NCBI GenBank assembly: GCA_029974985.1
Contig: JARKQC010000360.1
Coordinates: 186,001-250,000 of the forward strand
Source: Bacteroidota bacterium
Lineage (GTDB): Bacteria > Bacteroidota > Ignavibacteria > Kapaibacteriales > UBA2268
Direction: 5' to 3'
Length of the DNA: 64,000 nt
Positions 38,001-46,893 of the stretch are shown piece after piece; the first letter of the stretch is position 1; each line of letters starts with the position of its first letter. The notes under the pieces were generated by a model. It was not told the origin of the DNA, did not search any database, and saw only the letters and a list, made by a program, of their open reading frames with translations. A program made the position numbers and the translations under genes.

Positions 38001-38221
38001 GGATAAATAAAGACAGATATTTCGAAGGTATTTCTGATGAGGTATGGAATTTTTATATTGGCGGTTATCAAGTTCTTGACAAATGGCTAAAAGAACGAAA
38101 AAAATATAAATTAGAACTCGATACAGATGATGTACTGCATTTTATAAATATAGTAGATATTTTGGATTATACTATTAAAACAATGGGAAAAATTGATTTA
38201 ATTCTTGATGATTTGATATAA
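35075..38221 (+). CDS. Single-chain restriction-modification enzyme (type IIG / ISP-like)
   Basis: 1048 residues. The N-terminus has a PD-(D/E)xK nuclease signature: PD at residues 62-63 and ETK at 78-80 (GRPDFK, GLIETKK). The methylase core follows with TPESVVSYIIRS (about 335), the SAM motif DFACGTGTFLLNV (about 370) and the catalytic NPPY (about 488). The C-terminal part matches the specificity domain of type ISP enzymes (SDEVWNFYIGGYQVLDKWLK, then ERKKYKLELDTDD). ISP enzymes carry a helicase between nuclease and methylase; this one has only about 250 residues there and no helicase motif, so it would cut like type IIG. It stands alone with its own promoter-like element. Confidence 0.87.
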   Translation: MEKMFQNYYENIKLEYENVNENSEHTFRTYFQNFLIDFEKQFSKRDLLIKHEPLNVGNYGRPDFKITTNYLLTIGLIETKKIGDNLIDILKSDQIIKYSELSENIILTDYLNFYLLKNGEVVRYVNLFTEFDLSKKKFKVSESNISQLTNLLIEFFSAEPETIVTVDDLAKKLSHKAIFLREFSKENLATYKESSTNRLYAMYEVFRDTLLPSLETDYFSDIYAQTITYGLFLGGLNCNSTKDELNRYTAYSLMPNSFSLIKELFHNLDDFPKEVVWALDEILTILKVTDYAAIKHEFAEYRNKEKGFRDPFIYFYEDFLKQYDKTQRELRGVYYTPESVVSYIIRSIEEILKDTFGLKEGYINDRVTVLDFACGTGTFLLNVFKQALEKANIYGDKSFISKLLNDKLIKRFYGFELMVAPYVVAHLKISEFLKEQGCEIFEGNRLSVYLTNTLSNNEPKPFPFMPHLSFESKEANRKKNEDVLVVVGNPPYSGHSANKGALIDDFVKDYFISDGKPLKERNPKWLNDDYVKFIRFAQWKMSKLEQGVVGIITNHSYLDNPTFRGMRESLLNSFNEIYIIDLHGNSKKLEKSPDGSPDQNVFEIQQGVSIAIFVKTELKPKNCKIFYKDIYGNKEAKKSYLDSIVKSTTDWEEIYPDKPYYLFKPQNKKLRKQYNKFLSINDIFDKSSVGVVTARDNFTIDFNKEKLWKRIDEFRNLKIDDYDIRRLFNLKDNSKFKLSESRKNINSYDIKTYNSKFSQINYRPFDILFIYYDDNVIERMRKDIMVNLQQDNIALISSRIVKYQYFAQCFISKYINDASHLATNTASSSYCFPLYILKNGVEKIFFGVSEPKATYDDTQEDKLHKVENFKPEFRKFLNKKYPVLKDYSPEEILGYIYAILHSNKYRNKYLEFLKIDFPRIPFIDSYQVFEELSEIGWKLIQYHLQNENPKTYLCRFLGDSDNFKVEKVERKDGKVWINKDRYFEGISDEVWNFYIGGYQVLDKWLKERKKYKLELDTDDVLHFINIVDILDYTIKTMGKIDLILDDLI

Positions 38222-38259
38222 AAGTATTTTTTTTAATTTAATTTTTCAGGAAAAATAAA

Positions 38260-39066
38260 ATGAGAACCACAATATATTCACTTGTTTTGCTAATAATTTT
38301 AATTATTACAGCATGCTCTTCAAGCGATTCGCCTTCTGATAAAGACGAAATCAGATTATTAGAAAATGCAAAACATAGCATTGACTCTTTGCTATATTCT
38401 ATATGGGATTATGGCGAAGCAAATGCCGTAAAAATTGTTAATTCAGATTTTAATGAGGCAACAATAAGAGATATATTAAAATCAACTCTTACAAGATACT
38501 CAGAATTATATGAAACTGTATTTGTTGATAGTTTAGGGATTTTACTATATGCCGAACCAGCACAATATCATAGTATTGAAGGTACGGATATTAGTACGCA
38601 AAGCCATGTAAAGCAATTATTTGAAACTAAACAAAGGACAATTAGTAATATATTCAAATTAGTAGAAGGTTATCATGCTATTGTAATGGAATCTCCACTA
38701 ATAAAAAATAATAAAGTTGTTGGCTCTATTAGTCCAATTTTCAAGCCCGATGATTTAATTAATAGCTTAATTACAGAAATACACCAAACGGGTGTTGATG
38801 ACTTTTGGGTAATGGACGAAAACACTTTGATAATTTATGATACGGACCCCACTCAAATAGGTAGAAAGATTATTACAGATGAACTTTACTCAGATTTCCC
38901 AGAATTGATTGCGGCGGCTAAGACTATTATAGCTAACGAATCTGGAAAAACTGAATATTCATTCTTAAATAAAGAAAAAAATATTACTGTAAAAAAAGAT
39001 GTCTGGTGGAGAACAAGTAATTTTTATGGTACTAAATGGAAATATTGTATTGTTAAAGAGAGATAA
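38260..39066 (+). CDS. Cache-domain lipoprotein
   Basis: 268 residues. A lipoprotein signal ends with TACSSSD, so Cys 19 would be lipidated. The remainder resembles a double Cache sensor domain (SELYETVFVDSLGILLYAEP, GYHAIVMESPLIKNNKVVGS), as found outside the membrane in kinases and chemoreceptors, but here without a TM helix or output domain. It may bind a small ligand in the periplasm and signal by contact. The stop overlaps the ATG of a GH3 gene by one base, so the two are translationally coupled. Confidence 0.72.
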   Translation: MRTTIYSLVLLIILIITACSSSDSPSDKDEIRLLENAKHSIDSLLYSIWDYGEANAVKIVNSDFNEATIRDILKSTLTRYSELYETVFVDSLGILLYAEPAQYHSIEGTDISTQSHVKQLFETKQRTISNIFKLVEGYHAIVMESPLIKNNKVVGSISPIFKPDDLINSLITEIHQTGVDDFWVMDENTLIIYDTDPTQIGRKIITDELYSDFPELIAAAKTIIANESGKTEYSFLNKEKNITVKKDVWWRTSNFYGTKWKYCIVKER

Positions 39067-40607
39067 TGAGTAAAATTTCTAATTGGTCGCTTTTGGAAAA
39101 AGTTGCGCAGTGTGTATTTCCGCGACTTGATATTGATAAATTTGTTGAAGATAAATCATATTCTGAACATATTTTTAAACTTGTTGAGCAGAATATTGGT
39201 GGTTTTTGTATTTTTGGTGGTAATCCTGAACAAGTTGAGCAAACTATTCATACTTTGCAAGCAAGAGCAAAAACTCCTCTTCTTATTTCTGCTGATTTCG
39301 AAAATGGCTTAGCTATGCGATTAAGCGAAGGAACTGATTTTATTCATTCCTTGGGAATGGGAAAATTAGGATTTGAACCCGTGTTTAAAATTGCTCAAGC
39401 AATAGCAAAAGAGGCTCGTGAAATTGGTGTAAGATGGAATTTAGCGCCCGTAGCTGATGTAAATACTAATAAAGATAATCCAGTAATCAATATTCGTTCT
39501 TTTGGCTCTAACGAAAATGATGTTGCTCAAAATGTTAAATCTTATATCAAAGCCACACAAGTTGAGAAAGTTCTTGCTTGCGCCAAACACTTTCCGGGAC
39601 ACGGAGATACAGCTCAAGATTCTCATCTCGAACTACCAACTTTAAATCATAGTTACGAAAGATTATCTAAAATTGAATTTATGCCCTTTATCGAAGCGAT
39701 AAAAACTAATGTTGCATCAATTATGCTTGGGCATTTAGCCGTACCCGCGATTGATCCAACGAATACCCCCGCTTCGCTATCAAAAGAAATCGTGCAAATA
39801 TTAAGAAAAGACTTGAATTTCAAAGGCTTAATTGTTACCGATGCTTTAGAAATGAAAGCTATAACTGAACATTATTCGAATATTGAAGCGTGTAAAATGG
39901 CAGTTGAAGCTGGGGTTGATGTGTTATTAATGCCAATAAATCCAATTGAAGTAATAGATAATATTACTGATTTTGCAAGTAAAAATCACTTTTTTCACGA
40001 AAAAATTGACGAAGCCGCTCGTAGAATTATATTATATAAACGAAAATTTGGTTTAATTCCGCAATATCAATTGCTTGAGCAGAGTAAAAATCTATTTATT
40101 AATCATTCAAAAATGGCTTTACAATATGCCTACGATGTAATTGAAATAACTGGTGATACGAGCATTATTCCAATAAAAGAAAATATAAATTTCGCGGGAT
40201 TTGCATTTGTTGAAAAAGATAAAGAATTTCGTGCGGCATCTCGATTTTTTACAATGTTTGCACAAGCAACTGAAAATGATTGTGATTTTGCTTATCTTAA
40301 TTTAGAAATTGATGATGAGCAAATCGAAGAATTTACAGAAGGCACAAAAGATGCAGAGATAGTATTTTTTACAATTTTTTATAGAGCTATTAGTAAAACA
40401 GAGCTTCAAAATATTTTTGAACGAATCAATTATATCATTAATAAAATTGCAAAAAATAAAAAAAGAATAATTATTAATTATGCTAATCCGTCATATAATA
40501 ATTATTTAAAAGCTGATTTATTAATTAATACATTTTCTGATTCTTTTTCCTCGCTTGCCGCTACTGTGGTAAAACTTACTGGAAGAGAAGATGCTATGAA
40601 ATATTAA
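39066..40607 (+). CDS. Glycoside hydrolase family 3 (NagZ-like beta-N-acetylhexosaminidase)
   Basis: 513 residues. The NagZ-type signature KHFPGHGDTAQDSH carries the His/Asp dyad used by GH3 hexosaminidases, and the nucleophile Asp is in LIVTDALEMKAI. The catalytic barrel fills about 1-330; the last 170 residues resemble a partial C-terminal GH3 domain. Such enzymes remove N-acetylglucosamine from muropeptides during cell-wall recycling. No signal peptide is visible, so it probably acts in the cytosol, while the preceding coupled gene encodes a lipoprotein. Substrate is inferred from the motif. Confidence 0.86.
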   Translation: MSKISNWSLLEKVAQCVFPRLDIDKFVEDKSYSEHIFKLVEQNIGGFCIFGGNPEQVEQTIHTLQARAKTPLLISADFENGLAMRLSEGTDFIHSLGMGKLGFEPVFKIAQAIAKEAREIGVRWNLAPVADVNTNKDNPVINIRSFGSNENDVAQNVKSYIKATQVEKVLACAKHFPGHGDTAQDSHLELPTLNHSYERLSKIEFMPFIEAIKTNVASIMLGHLAVPAIDPTNTPASLSKEIVQILRKDLNFKGLIVTDALEMKAITEHYSNIEACKMAVEAGVDVLLMPINPIEVIDNITDFASKNHFFHEKIDEAARRIILYKRKFGLIPQYQLLEQSKNLFINHSKMALQYAYDVIEITGDTSIIPIKENINFAGFAFVEKDKEFRAASRFFTMFAQATENDCDFAYLNLEIDDEQIEEFTEGTKDAEIVFFTIFYRAISKTELQNIFERINYIINKIAKNKKRIIINYANPSYNNYLKADLLINTFSDSFSSLAATVVKLTGREDAMKY

Positions 40608-40631
40608 AATATTTTAAGGTTGTTTTTTTGT

Positions 40632-42371
40632 ATGAAAATAAAAATTTTGATTGCTTTTGCTTTTTCCTTTTTAATGATTTATAACATATCTTTTTCGCAA
40701 GTTACAGGTATGTCGGGAATTGATACAAAAGAGTTATTGCAGACTGAAATGGAAAATCAAATAAATGCCGAAGGTATGTCGCTTGAAGGTATGCCCGTTG
40801 GCAATGCTATTGACCCCGACTTTTATAAAGTTGGACCGGGTGATATAATCACATTACAGGTTTTTCCTATTCAAACAAGCCCTAAAAATTTAATTGTATC
40901 TATGGATTATACAATTTTATTACCAAGAATTGGCGTTCTTAATTTAAAGGGTAAGACACTTTCGGAATTAAGAGATACTATAAATCAGATTTATCAACAA
41001 AAAAGTGCTAATGCTAAAGCATTTGTTAATCTAAAAGAAGCAAGAAAATGTATTGTGAGCATTCAGGGTAATGTGCTTTCGCCTGCAATATATACCTTGC
41101 CATCTTCTTATAAAGTATCAACAGCAATTTCTTTTGCGAATCAGTTAGGAAAACTTTCGGGGGTTCCAATTGTAGCTGTTGAAGCACTTCTTCAAGTTCA
41201 AGAAAAGCAACGTGAAGCAGATAGATTGTTTTCTGAAACGGGCATACCAGCAAAGCCAATGTATTGGAGTCGAAATATTACTCTTCTTCGTAATGATGGC
41301 TCTTCTTTACAGCTCGATTTGGAAAAAGCGGCAGTAGAAAACGACCCAAGTAACGACCCTTATGTAAAAGAAGGCGACCAAATTATTGTACCTTTCGACC
41401 AAACATATATTGAACAGATTTCGATAAGTGGAGCTGTAGCTCGTCCAGCAATATTACCTTATAAAAAAGGAGATAAAGCCTCGACTTTGCTGAAATTTGC
41501 TTATGGTCTAGCTGATAATTATGATTTGGAAAATGTATTTCTATTTATGCCTAATTCTAATAAAAGATTAAAACTTAGTATTGACACTGCATTAAATTTA
41601 TTAAGTGGTGATTTCGATTTAGAGCCGGGCAGTTCTATTATTATTGGTCAAAAGACAAATTATAAAAAAATTGAGTACGGAACTGTTTCTGTAAAAGGTT
41701 TTGTAAAATCACCGGGAAATTATTTAATAAAACTTGGTGAAACAAGATTACGCGATATTATCGAAATGGCTGGTGGATTTACAGAACAAGCGTATTTACC
41801 TTTAGGTCGCATTATTAGACGTGATTATAAACAACAATCGCTAAGCGATCCGCGGCAAGAAACTTACGAAGTAATGCAATATTCTGATTTAAAAATGGAC
41901 GACACTGTAAGATATTATATAGATATGAAATATAAGCAACCGCTTGTATCAACAGACTTTAAAGAAGTTTTTGAGAAAAAATCTGATATTCATAATGTTC
42001 TCCTTGATGATGGCGATGTTATTGAAATACCATCTAATCCGGGCAAAGTTCGAGTATTCGGTCAGGTGAAAAATCCCGGCTTTGTAGAGTTTCAGCCTAA
42101 TAAAAATATGAAATGGTATGTTGAGCGTGCTGGTGGATTTGCGGAAGGTTCGGAAGGGTTTAGAGCAAGAATAATTAGAGGACGCACCCAAGTCTGGCTC
42201 GAAGGCGAAGATGATGTCGAAGTTTTCGCAGGCGATCAAATATATGTGCCTCGCGTTCCCGACGAGCCTACAACTGTAAAACTTCAAAGATATGCAGTGC
42301 TTGCGTCGGTGGTTAGCGTTATTGCAAGCGTTATTTTCACACTTGCTACTATACTATCAACAAAGAAATAA
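40632..42371 (+). CDS. Polysaccharide export protein with SLBB domains (Wza-like)
   Basis: 579 residues. A signal peptide (KIKILIAFAFSFLMIYNISFS) precedes a Poly_export domain (YKVGPGDIITLQVF) and several SLBB repeats (VSIQGNVLSPAIYTLPSSYK, VSVKGFVKSPGNYLIKLGET, VRVFGQVKNPGFVEFQPNK). A C-terminal hydrophobic helix (about 552-575) may insert in the outer membrane as in Wza. It would form the outer channel for exported polysaccharide. ATG 40632 is preferred over an upstream TTG at 40620. It opens a co-directional cluster of envelope-polysaccharide genes. Confidence 0.87.
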   Translation: MKIKILIAFAFSFLMIYNISFSQVTGMSGIDTKELLQTEMENQINAEGMSLEGMPVGNAIDPDFYKVGPGDIITLQVFPIQTSPKNLIVSMDYTILLPRIGVLNLKGKTLSELRDTINQIYQQKSANAKAFVNLKEARKCIVSIQGNVLSPAIYTLPSSYKVSTAISFANQLGKLSGVPIVAVEALLQVQEKQREADRLFSETGIPAKPMYWSRNITLLRNDGSSLQLDLEKAAVENDPSNDPYVKEGDQIIVPFDQTYIEQISISGAVARPAILPYKKGDKASTLLKFAYGLADNYDLENVFLFMPNSNKRLKLSIDTALNLLSGDFDLEPGSSIIIGQKTNYKKIEYGTVSVKGFVKSPGNYLIKLGETRLRDIIEMAGGFTEQAYLPLGRIIRRDYKQQSLSDPRQETYEVMQYSDLKMDDTVRYYIDMKYKQPLVSTDFKEVFEKKSDIHNVLLDDGDVIEIPSNPGKVRVFGQVKNPGFVEFQPNKNMKWYVERAGGFAEGSEGFRARIIRGRTQVWLEGEDDVEVFAGDQIYVPRVPDEPTTVKLQRYAVLASVVSVIASVIFTLATILSTKK

Positions 42372-42394
42372 AAAAGAAAAAATATAGATAATCT

Positions 42395-44107
42395 ATGTTG
42401 AAAAATATTAGAATAGTAAATATAATAACAAAAGATGTCCTACACTTTATAAGCGTAGGACATCTGAAGATTATATTAACTCTATTTCTATTTTTTGTCA
42501 TTTTTAGTCAATCAAGCTATTCACAAGTAGAGAATTTGCAAATAGCTCACCCTGTATATAAGCTATTAGAACGATATGAGGCACGGGGCTATTTACCTAA
42601 TATGTCGCTAAATGATTTGCCTTGGCAGCGCAGTCAAGTGGTAGAAGCTTTAAATTTGATTAATAAACATTATGAAGATTTGGGTGATGCGGAGCAAAGC
42701 ACACTTGATAATTTTCTATATGAATTTGATATTAAGCATAAGGATTCGAGGGTAGTATTTGCAAGCTCCAGCGATAGCACACAAATTCTATTCGATGGAT
42801 TATTCTCTGATGATGAGAAATTTATATATAGATATAGGGATTCATTACATTCAGTGAGCTTTCTGCCACTTGCTGCGATAGATGTAATAACAAGAAAGAA
42901 TGATGATGATTTTGATAAAGCAATATTTGGTCATTTTGGATTTAGACTATTTGGTACGCTTGGAAATGCCTTAGGCTATAATTTTAGAGTAACAAATGGC
43001 GCAATGTTCAGCGGGAATAGGGATATTGCACTCATTGAACATCAATATGCACAAAATATAAAATTTGCTGTATTAAATAGTGATGTTGATTATACTGAAT
43101 CGCATTTAAGATATCAAAATGATTGGTTTTATGCAAGTATAGGTCGAGAATCACGACTAACAGGTGCGGGCTACAAGCAAAGATTACTTGTTTCGGATAA
43201 TTCGCCAGCATTTGATGCGCTCACACTTGGAGCAAGATTCGAAGAATTTGAATATAAATTTATGCACGCCTCATTATTATCAATGCCCGAGACATTTTTT
43301 GGTTGGGAAACAGGACCAAATGTAGTATTTACACCAAAATATATGGTTACTCATCGCTTTTCATTTCGTCCTTCGTGGGGCGAGGTCTCATTTTGGGAGA
43401 ATATAATTTACTCTGGTAGATATTATGATTTAGCATATTTAAATCCACTAAGTTTCTTGAAATCTACCGAACATTCCTTGCGAGATAGGGACAATGCGGG
43501 TATGGGAGTAGATGCAACAGTTAGAATAGTAGATGGATTTCAGATAAAGGGAACATATTTTTTAGATGATATTATTTTTTCTGAGATTGGGAATGGATTT
43601 TGGGGTAATAAATCAGCTTACAATATTGGTTTTCTATGGAACATAAACTCACTAATAGATTTAGGCGCGGAATATGCAAGTGTAGAGCCATATACCTTCT
43701 CACATTTTAATTTGCAAAATTCTATGACAAATGATGCGTATATAGTAAGCTCGTATTTACAGCCCAATTCAGATAGAATATCATTATTTGGCAATATTTG
43801 GTGGGGTAGCCGTTATCCAATAGAGTTTAATCTATCATATATGAAGCACGGCAGAAATATCTATAATGAAGATGGTGAATTGGTACGGAATGTGGGTGGC
43901 TCAGCATTGCAAACGCGAAGAGTAGAAGATGATGGATATGACATTACCTTTCTCGATGGTGATGTGGAATATTTAACAAGTTTTGAATTAAAATCAGCTT
44001 ATGAATTAATTAGAGGTTTCAATATTCAGCTTAGTTATACTTTGTATTCTCTAAATAGTGATATTAATCATTATTTTAGATTTATTTTTAGATTTGATGA
44101 ATTTTAG
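42395..44107 (+). CDS. Outer-membrane beta-barrel protein, Wzi-like
   Basis: 570 residues. An export signal (IILTLFLFFVIFSQSSYSQ) follows a long polar start. A short helical unit (HPVYKLLERYEARGYL) leads to a beta-barrel with alternating aromatic strands and a final strand ending in Phe (FRFIFRFDEF), usual for outer-membrane proteins. Layout and position after a Wza-like exporter suggest a capsule-attachment protein of the Wzi type; this is by context and general pattern. The first 75 bases contain a perfect 11-bp inverted repeat, which may affect translation. Confidence 0.68.
   Translation: MLKNIRIVNIITKDVLHFISVGHLKIILTLFLFFVIFSQSSYSQVENLQIAHPVYKLLERYEARGYLPNMSLNDLPWQRSQVVEALNLINKHYEDLGDAEQSTLDNFLYEFDIKHKDSRVVFASSSDSTQILFDGLFSDDEKFIYRYRDSLHSVSFLPLAAIDVITRKNDDDFDKAIFGHFGFRLFGTLGNALGYNFRVTNGAMFSGNRDIALIEHQYAQNIKFAVLNSDVDYTESHLRYQNDWFYASIGRESRLTGAGYKQRLLVSDNSPAFDALTLGARFEEFEYKFMHASLLSMPETFFGWETGPNVVFTPKYMVTHRFSFRPSWGEVSFWENIIYSGRYYDLAYLNPLSFLKSTEHSLRDRDNAGMGVDATVRIVDGFQIKGTYFLDDIIFSEIGNGFWGNKSAYNIGFLWNINSLIDLGAEYASVEPYTFSHFNLQNSMTNDAYIVSSYLQPNSDRISLFGNIWWGSRYPIEFNLSYMKHGRNIYNEDGELVRNVGGSALQTRRVEDDGYDITFLDGDVEYLTSFELKSAYELIRGFNIQLSYTLYSLNSDINHYFRFIFRFDEF
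42433..42465 (+). promoter_or_regulatory. Perfect 11-bp hairpin inside the start of the Wzi-like gene
   Basis: AGATGTCCTAC (42433-42443) and GTAGGACATCT (42455-42465) with an 11-base loop. No T-run follows, so it is not a terminator. It is coding (codons about 13-24) and might tune translation or RNA cleavage within the exopolysaccharide operon. Confidence 0.5.
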
Positions 44108-44120
44108 ATATTATTTTATA

Positions 44121-44147
44121 AGAAGAAATTTAAAAATTCTTCTTTTT
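44121..44147 (+). terminator. Terminator after the Wzi-like gene
   Basis: AGAAGAA (44121-44127) pairs with TTCTTCT (44137-44143), followed by TTTTT. It lies 14 bases after the stop and may separate exporter genes from glycosyltransferase genes. Confidence 0.6.
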
Positions 44148-44167
44148 AAAGAAAAGGATTATATTAG

Positions 44168-45337
44168 TTGACTTTTTTAGAATTTATATTGATTTTAATT
44201 GGTATTTTATCAATTTATAATTTTATATTATATCCAATTATTCTTGTGATATTAAAGAATATTAGTCCTAAAATTATCGAAGCTCAAGAAAATTATAAAC
44301 CAGAACTTACTGTTTTTATTGCTGCTTATAACGAAGAAGAATTAATAGAAGGTGCTATTAAATCAATATTAAATTCAAGTTATCCACAAAATAAAATTAA
44401 TATTTTAGTTGGTTCTGATGGTTCGACAGATAAAACAAACGAAATCCTTGAAAAATTATCTACTGAAAATAATCAAATAAGATATCAGGTTTTGGAACGC
44501 GGTGGAAAAAATAATGTATTAAACACATTAGTTCCAACAGTAAAAACTGATATTATTTTATTTATGGATGCTGATATTCGTATTCATAATAATACTATTG
44601 AAAATCTTGTTACTTATTTTCATAATGATAATGTCGGCGCTGTAATTGCATCTCAAACTGTAAAAGGAGATGGAAAAACTGAAAATGCGGGTAGCGTTGG
44701 CGATACATTATATCATAGATATGAGGAAAAAATTAGAATTAACGAAGGAATTACTGATTCCAATGTTAATTCATTAGGTTATTTATATGGTATGCGAAAA
44801 GATTTATATAGTGCAATCCCAAATAATTTTGTTTGTGATGATTTGCATAATATATATTCAGTATTGCAAAAGAGAAAAAGAGTACTTTTTTCAATAAATG
44901 CAAAAGCCTACGAAATTAGACAAAAAAGTCTTAACAATGAATTTCATCGCAGAGTGCGTGCCGTAGCTGGCGGTTGGGCAACTATTTTATATCATAAAAA
45001 TTTGCTTAATATATTTGATTTTGGGCTAACATCTTTTTATATATGGTCGCATAAAGTTTTTAGATTTTTATCACCTATATTTTTTATTTTACTTTTTATA
45101 GTAACTTTGTTAAATTATAAATCAACATTACTTTTTTCAATATTTTTAATTCCGCAGTTAATTGTATATTTATCAGCGTTATTGGGCTGGATATTCGAAA
45201 AAATTGGAATTAAATTTAAATTATTTAGATTATCTTTGTTTTTTGTTTCGATGAATTATAGTTCTTTGTTAGGATTTTTTAGATTTATTTCACGTCAGCA
45301 AAATGCGATTTGGGATAGAGAAGGTTTTAATAAATAA
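44168..45337 (+). CDS. Family 2 glycosyltransferase with C-terminal membrane helices
   Basis: 389 residues. One TM helix at the N-terminus, then a GT2 domain: LTVFIAAYNEEELIEGAIKS, VGSDGSTDKTNEI, FMDADIRIHN as the metal-binding DxD-like site, and a later region with RRVRAVAGGW. Three further hydrophobic helices end the protein. It is a processive-type or lipid-linked glycosyltransferase; donor and acceptor sugars are unknown. The TTG at 44168 has AAGGA about ten bases upstream. It lies in the polysaccharide cluster. Confidence 0.84.
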   Translation: MTFLEFILILIGILSIYNFILYPIILVILKNISPKIIEAQENYKPELTVFIAAYNEEELIEGAIKSILNSSYPQNKINILVGSDGSTDKTNEILEKLSTENNQIRYQVLERGGKNNVLNTLVPTVKTDIILFMDADIRIHNNTIENLVTYFHNDNVGAVIASQTVKGDGKTENAGSVGDTLYHRYEEKIRINEGITDSNVNSLGYLYGMRKDLYSAIPNNFVCDDLHNIYSVLQKRKRVLFSINAKAYEIRQKSLNNEFHRRVRAVAGGWATILYHKNLLNIFDFGLTSFYIWSHKVFRFLSPIFFILLFIVTLLNYKSTLLFSIFLIPQLIVYLSALLGWIFEKIGIKFKLFRLSLFFVSMNYSSLLGFFRFISRQQNAIWDREGFNK

Positions 45338-45345
45338 AATTTTTG

Positions 45346-45353
45346 TATTTTTG
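45346..45353 (+). promoter_or_regulatory. Possible promoter -7 element before the sugar transferase gene
   Basis: TATTTTTG (TAnnTTTG) 32 bases before the ATG at 45386, with no clear -33 element. It could give an internal promoter in the polysaccharide cluster. Confidence 0.35.
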
Positions 45354-45385
45354 GTATAATATATATTTAAAAAATATAAGAAAAA

Positions 45386-46870
45386 ATGAGTATAGAATTT
45401 AAAAATATTACTGATACTGAAATAATGCTTAATGAACAATCTATAAAAAAGCCTTTTTTTAGGTCGAGATATTCACAAGTATTAATTCAGTTATTTGTTG
45501 ATATTATTGCTATTATAGTAAGTTATTTATTATATACTTATATTAGATTTTATAGTGGATTATATAGTGTTGTTATAAAACCGGGCTTACTCGAAGTATC
45601 GCTTGGAGTTGTAATATTTCTAATATTTTGGTTATTAGTATTTTTCTTTACGGGAATGTATAAAAATTGGTACGAAAGGTCGCCTTTTGATGAAATTTGG
45701 GCTGTATTAAAAGTAACATTTATCGGTACAGCCGTAATCATTTTTGCTTTAAAATACGATGGTGCGAGTTCTCCACGACAGTTGTATTTAATATATGTTG
45801 CTTTAATTTCGGTTTGTTTAATTTCGGGTCGTACTATTGCACGTAATTTAGAGAAAAAACTGCGAAAAAATCGAATTTTAACAATTCCCGTAATTATCGT
45901 AGGAACTTCAAAACGTGCTTATGAATTTTACAAAAAAACCGAACAAAGCACAACTTGGGGCTTCAAATCTCAAGGTATAGTCCTTTTTGATATCGAAGAA
46001 GCATTTAATAACGAATTTCCTGCATTAGATTTTTCAAAACAAATTATTGGAAATTTTGATGATCTTGAAAGTATTGTTGATAGATACCATCCCGAAGAGG
46101 TTATTATTTGCTCAGATAAGACTAACCATGATTTATTATTATCTGTTGTATCAATTTGTTCAGATAGAAATTTAAGAGTAAGAATAGAACCCGATTTATA
46201 TGATATTTTTACGGGGCAAACAAAAACACAAAATTTATACGGTATTCCTTTGATAGAAATTAGTACACAATTATTAAAGCCATGGCAAGAAGCAATTAAA
46301 AGGATATTTGATATTACTTTAAGCTTAATTATATTAATTATTGGTTTTCCTTTATGGTTACTTGTTGCTATAGGAGTAAAATTAGATTCGCAGGGTCCAA
46401 TTTTTTATACTCAACCACGAGTTGGAAAAGATGGAAAAATTTTCAAAATTTATAAATTTCGTTCTATGACTTTCGAGCCAGAGAAAAAAGAAGAGAAGTG
46501 GACTGTTGTAAACGACCCTCGAGTAACAAAATTCGGAAAGTTTATTCGTAAAACTCATCTTGATGAAATTCCACAATTTTACAATGTTATTCGTGGTGAT
46601 ATGAGTGTCGTGGGTCCCCGACCCGAGCAACCAAAATTTGTAGAAGAATTTACTAAGGCTATCCCACATTATAAACGAAGATTAAAGGTTAGACCGGGTA
46701 TCACAGGCTGGTGGCAAGTTCAATCTACAAGTTATACTTTATCTCTTGATGAAATAAAATATAGAATTAAGGGTGATTTTTATTATATTGAAAATATGAG
46801 CTTAAAGCTCGATATAGAAATAGTATTTAGAACAATTTATTTAATGATTACTGGACACGGACAAGCGTAA
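45386..46870 (+). CDS. Polyprenyl-phosphate sugar phosphotransferase (WbaP/WcaJ-type)
   Basis: 494 residues. Four to five TM helices (about 28-150), a nucleotide-binding-like middle domain (IPVIIVGTSKRAYEFYKK), a further TM hairpin and the catalytic domain (about 305-494). The active-site phrases are intact: PRVGKDGKIFKIYKFRSM, THLDEIPQFYNVIRGDMS followed by VVGPRPEQP. It moves a sugar-1-phosphate from a nucleotide sugar to undecaprenyl phosphate, the first step of repeat-unit synthesis. A degenerate copy of the same catalytic domain is fused to a glycosyltransferase two genes downstream. Confidence 0.93.
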   Translation: MSIEFKNITDTEIMLNEQSIKKPFFRSRYSQVLIQLFVDIIAIIVSYLLYTYIRFYSGLYSVVIKPGLLEVSLGVVIFLIFWLLVFFFTGMYKNWYERSPFDEIWAVLKVTFIGTAVIIFALKYDGASSPRQLYLIYVALISVCLISGRTIARNLEKKLRKNRILTIPVIIVGTSKRAYEFYKKTEQSTTWGFKSQGIVLFDIEEAFNNEFPALDFSKQIIGNFDDLESIVDRYHPEEVIICSDKTNHDLLLSVVSICSDRNLRVRIEPDLYDIFTGQTKTQNLYGIPLIEISTQLLKPWQEAIKRIFDITLSLIILIIGFPLWLLVAIGVKLDSQGPIFYTQPRVGKDGKIFKIYKFRSMTFEPEKKEEKWTVVNDPRVTKFGKFIRKTHLDEIPQFYNVIRGDMSVVGPRPEQPKFVEEFTKAIPHYKRRLKVRPGITGWWQVQSTSYTLSLDEIKYRIKGDFYYIENMSLKLDIEIVFRTIYLMITGHGQA

Positions 46871-46893
46871 TAATTTAAGAGAGAAAAAATCTA

